Positions 8,887 to 17,778 of a stretch of DNA of 64,000 nucleotides are shown here, piece by piece. This DNA is from Tissierella sp032104385 (GTDB lineage: Bacteria > Bacillota > Clostridia > Tissierellales > Tissierellaceae). The notes under the pieces are model-generated. The model was not told the DNA's origin, did not search any database, and saw only the letters and a list, made by a program, of their open reading frames with translations. Position 1 is the first letter of the stretch. Each line of letters begins with the position of its first letter. Both the position numbers and the translations under genes were made by a program. The stretch is from NCBI RefSeq assembly GCF_032104385.1, contig NZ_DAMCHJ010000004.1:117984-181983 (forward strand). Direction: 5' to 3'.

Positions 8887-10641
8887 ATGAAAACTATTAT
8901 GAAAGATATAAAATTTAAAGAAGTCAAGAATCCAAACAAGATAATTAGTTATTGGAAAAATGAAAAGTTTATTGTAATATTGATTATATTTTTTGGCTTG
9001 GCATATAATATTGGAATTGTTCTAGGACCTATTTATCAGGGAAAATTAATAGACTCTATTTTGAGAGGAGAAAGTCTATCTGATTTAATAGTTCTAGGAA
9101 TTAAATTTGTTGTTATTATTAGTACAATTCAAATGATGAGATATTTTAAACGTCTTTATATAAGAATGTTTGCCAACAATACCAGTGCTACAATGCGTTT
9201 TATGATATATAATGATATTATTAATAAAAGTATTATGGATTTGGATAATGAAAACATGGGGAACTTAATGACAAAGGTTATTTCAGATGTGGAATTATGT
9301 GTAGAAGGTATGCGTAAGTTCACCACAGAGGTATTTGATACAGGTGTAGTTATGATATCATACTTTATTTCAATGCTTATTTACGATGCAAGGATAACCA
9401 TTGTGGCATCTGTTTTTATTCCTATTGCTATTATCTTAGCTGAAAAGCTTAAAGTCCTTATATATAAATATTCCACTGCATTTCGTAAAAAAAGTAGTGA
9501 GGTTGCTGATTTAACATATAGGAGTATTGAAAATGCTATTCTTTATCGTGTCAATGGAATTGAAAGTCAGAATCAAGAAAGATACAATATAGAGTTAGAG
9601 GATTTAAAAGATAAGGCAATTAAGTCTGATATTCTAGAAAACTCTATGCAACCAATTTATAAACTTATTGCTCTGTTAGGAGTTATTTTTGTAATATATT
9701 TAGGTGGAAATAAAGTAATAGCTGGTAGTTGGACCGTTGGGGTTTTTTCTGCTTATATATCAATTTTTATTTCAATGGCAACTAAGGCAAGTAAGGCGGC
9801 AAAATTATTTAATTCTGTGCAGAAATCCCAAGTATCATGGAAAAGAATTAGACCTTATCTTTCCCACTATTATAGGAAGGATATTACTACTAAGATTAAA
9901 AAGGGTGAAACAAATCTTATTGTTAGAGACCTTAGCTTTAAATATCCTAACAGTAAAGATAATATTATTGAGCATATCAATTTTGAAGCTAGAAAAGGAG
10001 AAATTATCGGTATAACAGGTCCTATAGCATGTGGGAAGACTACTCTTGGCATATCTCTACTGGGACAATATCCTTATATGGGAAGTATAAAGATAGATGG
10101 AAAGGAACTAAAAGATTATTCAGAGTATGAACGCAGCCAGATGATTTCTTATTTAAGCCATAAGTCCCAACTACTTTCAGATACAATTTATAACAATATT
10201 ACCCTTGGAGATGCTCAAGACATTAATTATGTTTTAAAAGATGTTTGTTTTGAGGATGATTTAAAAGCTATGCCCAAAAGAGAGTTTACTATGGTGGGGA
10301 ATAATGGAATTCGCCTAAGTGGAGGGCAACAATCAAGAATAGCTATTGCTAGAACTTTAGTAAGAAAAAATAAAATCATTATTTTAGATGATCCGTTTTC
10401 AGCAATTGATATGAAAACTGAAGAAATGATAATTGAAAATTTAAGAAAGAATTATAAAGAGAGTATAATCATTTTAATTTCTCATAGATTGAGTATTTTC
10501 AATAAAATAAATAAAATTCTGCTAATTAACAGTGATAAGAAAGTGGATTATGGAACACATGAGGAATTGATGAAAGATTCTAGACTGTATAGAGCCATAT
10601 ATACTTTACAAAGCAGTGGAGGTGGAAAGGATGAAATCTAA
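8887..10641 (+). CDS. ABC exporter half-transporter with degenerate catalytic site (subunit 1)
   Basis: 584-aa fused membrane domain (about six TM segments in residues 20-300) and nucleotide-binding domain. The Walker A is GPIACGKTT near residue 378, the signature LSGGQ near 477, and the Walker B is ILDDP near 499-503. The usual catalytic glutamate after Walker B is aspartate, as in the degenerate subunit of heterodimeric exporters such as TM287/288. The start may be ATG 8887 or ATG 8899; a weak AAAGG is too close to the first and a little far from the second. It overlaps the partner gene by 11 bases. The substrate is unknown; drugs or lipids are typical. Confidence 0.88.
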   Translation: MKTIMKDIKFKEVKNPNKIISYWKNEKFIVILIIFFGLAYNIGIVLGPIYQGKLIDSILRGESLSDLIVLGIKFVVIISTIQMMRYFKRLYIRMFANNTSATMRFMIYNDIINKSIMDLDNENMGNLMTKVISDVELCVEGMRKFTTEVFDTGVVMISYFISMLIYDARITIVASVFIPIAIILAEKLKVLIYKYSTAFRKKSSEVADLTYRSIENAILYRVNGIESQNQERYNIELEDLKDKAIKSDILENSMQPIYKLIALLGVIFVIYLGGNKVIAGSWTVGVFSAYISIFISMATKASKAAKLFNSVQKSQVSWKRIRPYLSHYYRKDITTKIKKGETNLIVRDLSFKYPNSKDNIIEHINFEARKGEIIGITGPIACGKTTLGISLLGQYPYMGSIKIDGKELKDYSEYERSQMISYLSHKSQLLSDTIYNNITLGDAQDINYVLKDVCFEDDLKAMPKREFTMVGNNGIRLSGGQQSRIAIARTLVRKNKIIILDDPFSAIDMKTEEMIIENLRKNYKESIIILISHRLSIFNKINKILLINSDKKVDYGTHEELMKDSRLYRAIYTLQSSGGGKDEI

Positions 10642-12373
10642 TTTAGTAAAAGAAACTTTTAAGAATGTAATTAAAGATAATCTTATAGTATTTCTATTAC
10701 TTATAATCATTATTATAGGAATAGTTATTATATCCTTACTTCCCCCACAGATTTTAAGAAAGATAATTGATGAAAAATTAGTGCCTAGAGATATTGAAGG
10801 GTTGCTGCTATTAGGTATTGCTTATCTTAGCGCTTTAATTTTAATTGGAATATTTGATTTTCTAAAGGAAGCTATTTTAACTATTCTAGGTCAAAAATTT
10901 ACTAAGGAAATTCGTATGGAGATGATGAAAAAACTAGGAAGAATAAACTCAATATTTTTTTCCTATAATGATTCTGGTTCTATGGTTTCTCGTTTTACTA
11001 ATGATGTGGATGCTATTAGTTCTTTATTTACATCTGGCATTGTCAGTATGTTAATTGATTTATTTAAAATTATAGGTATTTTAATATCTATTTGGATATT
11101 TAGCGTAAGACTTGGGATAATTGTTTTGATTTTATTACCAAATATATATGCTATTATAAGGATATTCCAAAAGAGTATGTTAAAGGCACAAATAGAAAAT
11201 CGTATATTAGTGGGAAAATTAAACAATCATATTTCTGAAAGTTTAAAAAACATACAGATGATTAAGTCCTTTAGCAAAGAAAATTATATGGAAGATAATT
11301 ATAAAATATATCTATTGGATAACTATAGGATGATGGAAAAGGTTAATTTTTATGATTCCATATTTTCTCCAATTATTATGATTATTCGTGCTATCATAAT
11401 TGCTATTGTTGCTGTATTATCATCGAAGCAATTGGGATATCTAGGTATATCTGTAGGCATGGTTGCTGCTTCCATTGAATTAATTTCTAATCTTTTAGGA
11501 CCAATACAGGATTTAGGTATGGAACTTCAAAGTATTCAAGGAGCTATATCAGGTGTATACAGAGTTAATGAGTTTTATAAGGAGACAGAGGATGATTATA
11601 AAGATAATAGCCTGTCTGCTGAAATCCTTATATCAAATAGAAATGATATAAAACTTTCATTTAATAATCTTAGTTTTTATTATGAAGAAGGAAAGGAAAT
11701 TCTGGAAAATGTAAATCTTAAAATTCAATCACAGGAAAAGGTGGCTTTTATAGGTAGAACAGGAGTAGGTAAGTCAACTTTATTTAAACTAATACTAGGA
11801 CTGCTTAAACCATCCAATGGAAATATAGCCATAAATGGAGTCGATGTATATAGTATTCCTAATAGTGAAAAGCGAAAAATATTTGGTTATGTAGACCAAA
11901 ATTTTAATACAATAAATGGTACTGTTGCAGAGCAAGTTAGCTTAGGGGATAAGAGTATTACTAAAGAGCAAATTCAAGAGGCTATAGACTTTGTAGGATT
12001 AGGTGATTATGTATTATCATTAGAAAATGGATATGATACAAAGATGGATAATAATCTTTTTTCACAGGGGCAAAAACAATTATTGGCTATTGCAAGAGCC
12101 ATAGTTACTAATCCACCTATATTGCTTCTAGATGAAATAACTGCAAATTTAGACGCTATTACTGAAGAAAATATAATATCTGTATTACAGAAGGCTAGTG
12201 ATACACGTACTATATTATCAATATCCCATAGATTATTTTCTATGATTTCTTGTGATACTGTAGTTATTTTAGAAAATGGAAAAATTAAAAATTCAGGTTC
12301 ACCAGAATTACTTTTAAAAAATGATGAATGGTATCGTAACCATATTGAATTAGAAAAATTAACATGGAGATAA
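10631..12373 (+). CDS. ABC exporter half-transporter, catalytically competent (subunit 2)
   Basis: 580-aa type IV ABC exporter half. Six-helix membrane domain in about residues 15-300, Walker A GRTGVGKST near 375, a variant signature FSQGQ, and Walker B LLLDE with the canonical catalytic glutamate near 502. With the upstream gene it should form a heterodimer in which only one ATP site is fully active. ATG 10631 is chosen because GGAGGT (10618-10623) is well placed; the reading frame also contains earlier GTG codons. It is followed after 44 bases by a thioesterase gene. Confidence 0.88.
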   Translation: MKSNLVKETFKNVIKDNLIVFLLLIIIIIGIVIISLLPPQILRKIIDEKLVPRDIEGLLLLGIAYLSALILIGIFDFLKEAILTILGQKFTKEIRMEMMKKLGRINSIFFSYNDSGSMVSRFTNDVDAISSLFTSGIVSMLIDLFKIIGILISIWIFSVRLGIIVLILLPNIYAIIRIFQKSMLKAQIENRILVGKLNNHISESLKNIQMIKSFSKENYMEDNYKIYLLDNYRMMEKVNFYDSIFSPIIMIIRAIIIAIVAVLSSKQLGYLGISVGMVAASIELISNLLGPIQDLGMELQSIQGAISGVYRVNEFYKETEDDYKDNSLSAEILISNRNDIKLSFNNLSFYYEEGKEILENVNLKIQSQEKVAFIGRTGVGKSTLFKLILGLLKPSNGNIAINGVDVYSIPNSEKRKIFGYVDQNFNTINGTVAEQVSLGDKSITKEQIQEAIDFVGLGDYVLSLENGYDTKMDNNLFSQGQKQLLAIARAIVTNPPILLLDEITANLDAITEENIISVLQKASDTRTILSISHRLFSMISCDTVVILENGKIKNSGSPELLLKNDEWYRNHIELEKLTWR

Positions 12374-12417
12374 TCTTTATTTATTATTAAAGACATAAAA
12401 AGATGGAGGAACAAAAG

Positions 12418-12900
12418 ATGAATAATTTAAAACTGTATAATAGTATATTTTTTCCAAAAACAGAAACATCCATATTAATGGAGCCAATTCATAGTAATAT
12501 TCATGGGAATGTTCATGGTGGAGAATTGATGAAGATAATGGATACTGTAGCAGGTATAACTGCAACAAAACATTGTAAAGGCATTGTGGTTACTGCTAGA
12601 ATTGATGAAATTGTGTTTCATAAGCCAATTCATGTAGGAAATGTTATTACCTGTATTTCTCAATTAGCCTATGTTGGCAACTCTTCTATGGAAATATTAG
12701 TTAGAGTTTTAGTTCATGAAATAGAAAACTATTCTGAGCCTGAAACAGCCTTGACTGCATTTTTTACTATGGTTCATTTAGTGGATAACAAGCCAGCTAA
12801 AGTACCAGAGTTAGTTATAACTACTAAGGAAGAGGAAGAGTTTTATAAATTAGGAGAAAAGAAACATAAGGAAATAAAAACAAAACATATTAGTTTATAA
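12418..12900 (+). CDS. acyl-CoA thioesterase, hotdog fold (YciA/BACH type)
   Basis: 160-aa single hotdog-domain protein. The NVHGGELMKIMDTVAG segment (about residues 31-46) carries the conserved Gly-Gly-Glu/Asp active-site helix of acyl-CoA hydrolases, and TARIDEIVFHKPIHVG forms the central strands. It would hydrolyse acyl-CoA to free acid and CoA in the cytosol. ATG 12418 follows GGAGGA at 12405-12410; an upstream in-frame ATG at 12403 overlaps that site. It may be cotranscribed with the exporter pair, although a functional link is not evident. Confidence 0.85.
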   Translation: MNNLKLYNSIFFPKTETSILMEPIHSNIHGNVHGGELMKIMDTVAGITATKHCKGIVVTARIDEIVFHKPIHVGNVITCISQLAYVGNSSMEILVRVLVHEIENYSEPETALTAFFTMVHLVDNKPAKVPELVITTKEEEEFYKLGEKKHKEIKTKHISL

Positions 12901-12915
12901 TATTTTCGTATATAG

Positions 12916-12943
12916 GGTTCATAGGAACCTTATTTTCATTTTA
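12916..12943 (+). terminator. weak terminator after the thioesterase gene
   Basis: GGTTC-ATAG-GAACC hairpin followed by TTATTTTCATTTT. The stem is short (5 bp plus a possible weak extension). Confidence 0.45.
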
Positions 12944-12953
12944 AAAATTATTG

Positions 12954-12982
12954 TTGCAAAATAATAATATTAATAGTATAAT
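12954..12982 (+). promoter_or_regulatory. promoter of the his operon
   Basis: TTGCAA (12954-12959), 17-base spacer, TATAAT (12977-12982). Transcription would start near 12989 and run through the leader peptide and attenuator. Confidence 0.75.
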
Positions 12983-13040
12983 CAATATAATTATTTAACG
13001 CATTATTGCAGTAGTTAGATAAAGCAAGGAGAGAGTATAA

Positions 13041-13115
13041 ATGAAAATATTAAATATTATAAAATCCAATATACAATTTCATCATCATAGGAATGGGGCT
13101 TGCTGTTTGAACTGA
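13041..13115 (+). CDS. hisL: his operon leader peptide (24 aa) with three consecutive His codons
   Basis: ATG at 13041 behind an excellent ribosome-binding site (AAGGAGAG, 13026-13033). It encodes 24 residues ending at TGA 13113-13115. Codons 14-16 are CAT CAT CAT, followed by Arg, Asn, Gly, Ala, Cys, Cys. It lies between a good promoter and a strong terminator ahead of hisZ. Three His codons in a row in a short peptide upstream of his genes is the hallmark of ribosome-mediated attenuation. The trailing Cys pair is unexplained. Confidence 0.75.
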   Translation: MKILNIIKSNIQFHHHRNGACCLN

Positions 13116-13231
13116 TTATAGTTCATAGGTGCAATCCCTAATTGTGTTGTTATAATTTTGGGGATTGTACCTATGATGGAAGATAAAAGTAGGAGCCATA
13201 TAGGTATATCTATATGGCTCCTACTTTTTTT
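13080..13231 (+). promoter_or_regulatory. histidine attenuator: alternative RNA structures plus intrinsic terminator
   Basis: Four mutually exclusive segments can be traced. The His-codon segment CATCATAGG (13083-13091) is exactly complementary to CCTATGATG (13170-13178). That second segment can instead pair with CCATATAGGT (13196-13205), inside the 5' arm of the terminator. A local 16-bp stem, 13123-13138 with 13161-13176, also uses the second segment. The terminator is a perfect 15-bp stem (13189-13203 / 13210-13224) followed by seven T. A ribosome stalled at His codons would free the second segment to act as antiterminator. The pairing is my inference from complementarity. Confidence 0.7.
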
Positions 13232-13269
13232 ATATAAATATTTTTATCATTAGAAAGGCAGGGGAGAAA

Positions 13270-14232
13270 ATGGAATATTTAAAAATGGAAGATGAAATCA
13301 AATATTGTAGTAAAAGATATGAATTGCAAAGAAATATTGAAGATAAGTTTTTAGAGGAAGGATATTTTTATATTGAGCTATCTGCTTTTGAAGATTTAAA
13401 TAAATTTACATCTCTTTATAAAAAAGTAAAAAAGGATTCCTTGGTAAAATTATTGAGGGAAGGTTCTGAAGTATTAATACTTAGACCAGATAATACAACT
13501 AGCATTATAAAAAATTTTATTCCTAGATGGCAAGGAGATATAAGCCTTAAATTATTTTACAATTCAACAGTATTTAGAAATAATCCAAACTCAAATATTA
13601 GTGAGATAAGACAGTTAGGGGTGGAATATTTAGGAGGGAATACTTTAGCCGTTGATAAAGAAGTAATAGGCATGACATTAGATGTTTTAAATAGATTTAA
13701 TAATGATTTTATTCTAGAGTTATCAAATACTAAATATATTTCTGGACTTTTGGAGGAAATAGATATAGAAGATTCTCAAAAACAAAAATTAAAGGATTTT
13801 ATATATTATAAAAATAAATATGAGCTTTTAGAGTATATAAAAAAATTAAATATACCAAAGGATATCTGTCATTGTTTATTCAATATATTAGATTTTCAAG
13901 GAGAAATTCTGGAGGTTATAGATATGGCTGAAAATTATTATACAAATAATATTATGGATGAAGCTTTGGCGGAGCTAAGGATATTAGGGGATTTTATTGA
14001 AAAAGAAAATTATTCAAAATATGTTCATTTTGATTTATCTATGATTATGGAATTAGGTTATTATGATGGTGTAATTTTTAAAGGCTATTATCCCAATTCA
14101 TTTGAGGAGATTATATGTGGAGGAAGATATGATTCTTTTACAGAAGAGTTTGGACAAAGAGTTCCTGCAGTAGGCTTTTCTTTAAATTTAGATGAACTAA
14201 CAAAGGTATATTTAGAAAAGGATGGTGAATAA
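13270..14232 (+). CDS. hisZ: ATP phosphoribosyltransferase regulatory subunit
   Basis: 320-aa class II HisRS-like protein without an anticodon domain. It has motif-2-like FRNNPNS and the late GGRYDSFTEEFGQRVPAVGFS segment typical of HisZ. HisZ assembles with short-form HisG and provides histidine feedback control of the first step of histidine synthesis. AGGGGAG precedes the ATG. It is the first gene of the his operon and its stop is directly before the hisG start. The protein is somewhat shorter than typical HisZ (about 390 aa). Confidence 0.9.
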   Translation: MEYLKMEDEIKYCSKRYELQRNIEDKFLEEGYFYIELSAFEDLNKFTSLYKKVKKDSLVKLLREGSEVLILRPDNTTSIIKNFIPRWQGDISLKLFYNSTVFRNNPNSNISEIRQLGVEYLGGNTLAVDKEVIGMTLDVLNRFNNDFILELSNTKYISGLLEEIDIEDSQKQKLKDFIYYKNKYELLEYIKKLNIPKDICHCLFNILDFQGEILEVIDMAENYYTNNIMDEALAELRILGDFIEKENYSKYVHFDLSMIMELGYYDGVIFKGYYPNSFEEIICGGRYDSFTEEFGQRVPAVGFSLNLDELTKVYLEKDGE

Positions 14233-14233
14233 A

Positions 14234-14857
14234 ATGAATTGTTTAAATATAGCTATTTCAAAAGGCAGGATTGGAAAGGAAGCATGTGATTTATTTAAGA
14301 AAGTAGGGCTTGGGAATTCAATAGATTTAGATTCTAGAAAGCTGATTTTTAAAGATGAAGAAAATAAAATTAATTATATATATGTTAAATCTTCAGATGT
14401 ATTAACCTATGTAGAAAATGGAGTTGCAGATCTTGGTATAGTTGGAAAAGATATTATCTTAGAAAATGAAGGGGATATATATGAGCTTTTAGACTTAGGA
14501 CTAGGAAAATGTAAATTTGCCATAGCAGGATTAAAAGAACAAAAAAATTATGAAGATGAATTATTAAAGGTTGCCACAAAGTATCCAAGAATTGCTAAAA
14601 GATACTTTCATGAAAAAAATCAAAAAATTGATTTAATCAAACTAAATGGCTCTGTAGAATTAGCACCTTTAGTGGGACTTTCAGATGTAATAGTGGATTT
14701 AGTTCAAACTGGAAATACACTGAAGGCAAATAATCTTGAAATCATAGAAGAAATGTTTGATATAAGTACTAAACTTATATGTAATAGAATAAGTTACAGA
14801 TTTAAATATACTAGGGTTGTTAACTTGATGAAACTATTAAAGGCGGTGGAAAACTAG
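14234..14857 (+). CDS. hisG: ATP phosphoribosyltransferase catalytic subunit, short form
   Basis: Catalyses ATP + PRPP to phosphoribosyl-ATP, the committed step of histidine synthesis. The 207-aa length and lack of a C-terminal regulatory domain mark the HisG-S form that needs HisZ. The start MNCLNIAISKGRIG matches the family N terminus, so ATG 14234 is preferred over the in-frame ATG at 14222 inside hisZ. The VDLVQTGNTLKAN segment is the PRPP-binding loop. hisD follows 1 base after the stop. Confidence 0.94.
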   Translation: MNCLNIAISKGRIGKEACDLFKKVGLGNSIDLDSRKLIFKDEENKINYIYVKSSDVLTYVENGVADLGIVGKDIILENEGDIYELLDLGLGKCKFAIAGLKEQKNYEDELLKVATKYPRIAKRYFHEKNQKIDLIKLNGSVELAPLVGLSDVIVDLVQTGNTLKANNLEIIEEMFDISTKLICNRISYRFKYTRVVNLMKLLKAVEN

Positions 14858-14858
14858 T

Positions 14859-16142
14859 ATGGAGGTTATAAAGGGTTCAGATAGAAAAGAAATATTAAAA
14901 AGACTTTTGAGTAGAAGCAAATTAGAAATAGATGAAATAAATTCAATAGTTAAAGATATTTTGTATAACACAAGGATGGAAAAGGATAAAGCTTTAAGAG
15001 AATATACTGAAAAATTTGATGGAGTCTTATTAGAAGATTTTTTAGTATCTGAAGAAGAAATAGAAAATGCTTTGAAAAATATAAATAGAGAGTTAAAAGA
15101 AGATTTAATAAAGGCAGCAGAAAATATAAAGAATTATCATGAAAAACAATTGAGAAAGTCCTATTTTTTAAAAGAAGATAAAAATATAGTGTTAGGTCAA
15201 ATTATAAGCCCCTTAGAAAAGGTTGGAATTTATGTACCAGGAGGAAGTGCCTCCTATCCTTCTACTGTATTAATGAATGCTTTACCAGCAAAGATAGCTG
15301 GAGTAAATGAAATAACAATGATAAGTCCCCCTAATAAATATGGGAAAATAAAAGATTCTATTCTTGTGGCAGCTTTTATTGCTGGAGTAAATAAAATATA
15401 TAAAATAGGCGGTGCTCAAGGCATAGCTGCTTTGGCTTTTGGTACGGAAACTGTAGGAAAGGTAGATAAGATAACAGGACCGGGAAATATCTATGTAACA
15501 TTAGCAAAAAAACAGGTTTCAGGATATGTAGGAATAGATATGTTAGCAGGTCCTAGTGAAATTATGATAATTGCAGATCAATGGGCAAATCCAAAATATA
15601 TTGCAGCTGATTTAATTTCTCAGGCTGAACATGATAAGATGGCGGCATCTATTTTAGTGACAGATTATGAACCAATTATAGATAAGGTGTTATTAGAATT
15701 AGAATTGCAAATTCCATCCCTTGAGAGAAAGGATATCATAAAGAAATCTTTAGAGGATTATGGAATTATTATATTAACAGAATCCTTAGAAGAATCTATA
15801 GAAGTAGTTAATGAAATAGCACCAGAGCATTTAGAAATACTAACTGAAAAGCCCTTTGAAATATATAGTAGCATTAAAAATGCGGGGGCTATTTTCTTAG
15901 GAGAGTATTCACCAGAGCCAGTAGGGGACTACTTTGCAGGGACAAACCATACTTTGCCTACAAGTTCTACTTCTCGATTTTCTTCTTCGTTATCTGTAGA
16001 TGATTTCATAAAGAAAACTTCACTTATATATTACAGCAAAGAAGCTTTGCTGGAGTCCAAGGACTCAATCATTAGGATTGCAGAAGAAGAGGGGTTAAGG
16101 GGTCATGCAAATTCAGTAAAAATAAGATTTGAGGATGTGTAA
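14859..16142 (+). CDS. hisD: histidinol dehydrogenase
   Basis: Zinc- and NAD-dependent enzyme that oxidises L-histidinol to L-histidine in two steps. The 427-aa protein carries VGIYVPGGSASYPSTVLMNA, the GPGN segment, the LAGPSE motif, DLISQAEHD with the zinc-ligand region, and the catalytic PEHLE segment. All are in normal order and at normal length. It starts one base after hisG, with GGCGGTGG as ribosome-binding site inside the end of hisG. Confidence 0.97.
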   Translation: MEVIKGSDRKEILKRLLSRSKLEIDEINSIVKDILYNTRMEKDKALREYTEKFDGVLLEDFLVSEEEIENALKNINRELKEDLIKAAENIKNYHEKQLRKSYFLKEDKNIVLGQIISPLEKVGIYVPGGSASYPSTVLMNALPAKIAGVNEITMISPPNKYGKIKDSILVAAFIAGVNKIYKIGGAQGIAALAFGTETVGKVDKITGPGNIYVTLAKKQVSGYVGIDMLAGPSEIMIIADQWANPKYIAADLISQAEHDKMAASILVTDYEPIIDKVLLELELQIPSLERKDIIKKSLEDYGIIILTESLEESIEVVNEIAPEHLEILTEKPFEIYSSIKNAGAIFLGEYSPEPVGDYFAGTNHTLPTSSTSRFSSSLSVDDFIKKTSLIYYSKEALLESKDSIIRIAEEEGLRGHANSVKIRFEDV

Positions 16143-16145
16143 TAT

Positions 16146-17198
16146 ATGGAAATGATTAAAAATAACATTAAAAATTTGAAGGAATATAAAATAAATAAAA
16201 AACCCTATAGGATAAAATTAGATGCTAATGAAGGGAAAGATGTTTTTTTAAAGGATATATCTAAAGAAATTATAAGAGGTTTAGAAAAAATAGATATAAA
16301 TTTATATCCAGATACGGATTCTTTTTTATTGAGGGTTGAAATAGGAAAATACTTAAATATAAATCCAGATAATATAGTTACAGGAAATGGTTCCAGTGAA
16401 ATGATAGAACTTATTATGAAAACCTTTATAGATAAGGATGATATTGTATTAAGTTTTGTACCTACCTTTAGTATGTATTCTATATTTACTCAGATTTATT
16501 CAGGAAGATTTATAGGAATTAATAGTAATGAGGACTTTTCTATAGATATAGATATTTTAATTGAAAAGGCCAAAGAAATAAATCCTAAGGTTATATTTAT
16601 ATGTAATCCCAATAATCCTACAGGTTCTTTAGTTAAAAAACATGAGGTTGAAAGGTTGTTAAACAATGTAGATTGTATAGTGGTAGTGGATGAAGCATAT
16701 ATGGAATTTGCAGAGGGATCTATGGTAGAAGATATCTATAAATATAAAAACTTAATAGTTCTTAGGACTTTGTCCAAGGCTTTAGGTCTTGCTGCAATAA
16801 GACTAGGATACATGATATCCAATGTTGATATTGTTAATGTTATAAACAGAGTAAGAGCACCTTATAATTTAAATGCCATAAGTCAATATATGGGAATAGA
16901 AGCCTTGAAAAACAAAGAAAGGATATTCCAATATGTTGAAGAAGTAAAAATAGAGAGAAAATATCTATATAAAAAATTAACTCAATTGTCCATTGGACTA
17001 TGGGAATCAAATACAAATTTTATATTTTTTAAATCAGATATTGATGAGCTTGATAAGAAATTAGAAGAAGATGGTATATTAATAAGATCTTTTTCAAAAG
17101 AGCTAAGGGGATGTTATAGAGTTACTGTAGGAACTAGATGGGAAAACGATGAATTTATAAAATCCCTAAAGGAGATATTAGAAAATGAGAAAAGCTAA
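16146..17198 (+). CDS. hisC: histidinol-phosphate aminotransferase
   Basis: PLP-dependent fold-type I aminotransferase (350 aa) converting imidazole acetol phosphate and glutamate to histidinol phosphate. Visible motifs are the GNGSSEMIE cofactor loop, NPNNPTGS, VVDEAYMEF and the PLP lysine in TLSKALGLA, followed by RLGY. It sits between hisD and hisB as in many Clostridia and overlaps hisB by 14 bases. Confidence 0.95.
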   Translation: MEMIKNNIKNLKEYKINKKPYRIKLDANEGKDVFLKDISKEIIRGLEKIDINLYPDTDSFLLRVEIGKYLNINPDNIVTGNGSSEMIELIMKTFIDKDDIVLSFVPTFSMYSIFTQIYSGRFIGINSNEDFSIDIDILIEKAKEINPKVIFICNPNNPTGSLVKKHEVERLLNNVDCIVVVDEAYMEFAEGSMVEDIYKYKNLIVLRTLSKALGLAAIRLGYMISNVDIVNVINRVRAPYNLNAISQYMGIEALKNKERIFQYVEEVKIERKYLYKKLTQLSIGLWESNTNFIFFKSDIDELDKKLEEDGILIRSFSKELRGCYRVTVGTRWENDEFIKSLKEILENEKS

Positions 17199-17763
17199 AA
17201 TAGGAAGAAAAACTAAGGAAACTGATATTTCAGTAGAAATAAATATAGATGGAACAGGTGAAAATTACATAGATACAGGTATAGGCTTTTTCGATCATAT
17301 GCTTCAGTTAATGGCTTTTCATGGTTCCTTTGACTTAAATATAGTTTGTAAGGGGGATTTGCATGTAGACGATCATCACTCTGTAGAAGATGTGGGAATA
17401 GCCCTTGGGGAAGGATTTTGCCAAGCCTTAGGTGATAAAAAAGGCATTAAACGATATGGAAATTTTTATATACCTATGGATGAGGCTTTATGTCTTGCAG
17501 CATTAGATGTAAGTGGACGTTCCTATTCTGTATTTAATGTTGAATTTGAAAGAGAAAAATTAGGTTCTATGAGCACTGAAAATTTCAAAGAGTTTTTTAG
17601 AGCCTTTTCCTATAAATCAGGTATTACAGTTCATATAAATTTATTATATGGTGAAAATGACCATCATAAAATTGAAGCAGTATTTAAGGCTTTTTCAAAA
17701 GCATTAAAAGAAGCTGTTCAAATAGTATCAGAAAAAATACCCTCTTCTAAGGGGATTTTATGA
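17185..17763 (+). CDS. hisB: imidazoleglycerol-phosphate dehydratase
   Basis: 192-aa monofunctional HisB, without the histidinol phosphatase domain found in enterobacteria. The duplicated metal-binding motifs are present: DHMLQLMAFHG and DDHHSVEDVGIALG in the first half, and DVSGRSY plus NDHHKIEAVFKAF in the second half. ATG 17185 lies within the end of hisC. The next gene is hisA, 15 bases on; the hisH gene usually found at this point is absent. Confidence 0.96.
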   Translation: MRKAKIGRKTKETDISVEINIDGTGENYIDTGIGFFDHMLQLMAFHGSFDLNIVCKGDLHVDDHHSVEDVGIALGEGFCQALGDKKGIKRYGNFYIPMDEALCLAALDVSGRSYSVFNVEFEREKLGSMSTENFKEFFRAFSYKSGITVHINLLYGENDHHKIEAVFKAFSKALKEAVQIVSEKIPSSKGIL

Positions 17764-17778
17764 TTAGGAGATGATAAA

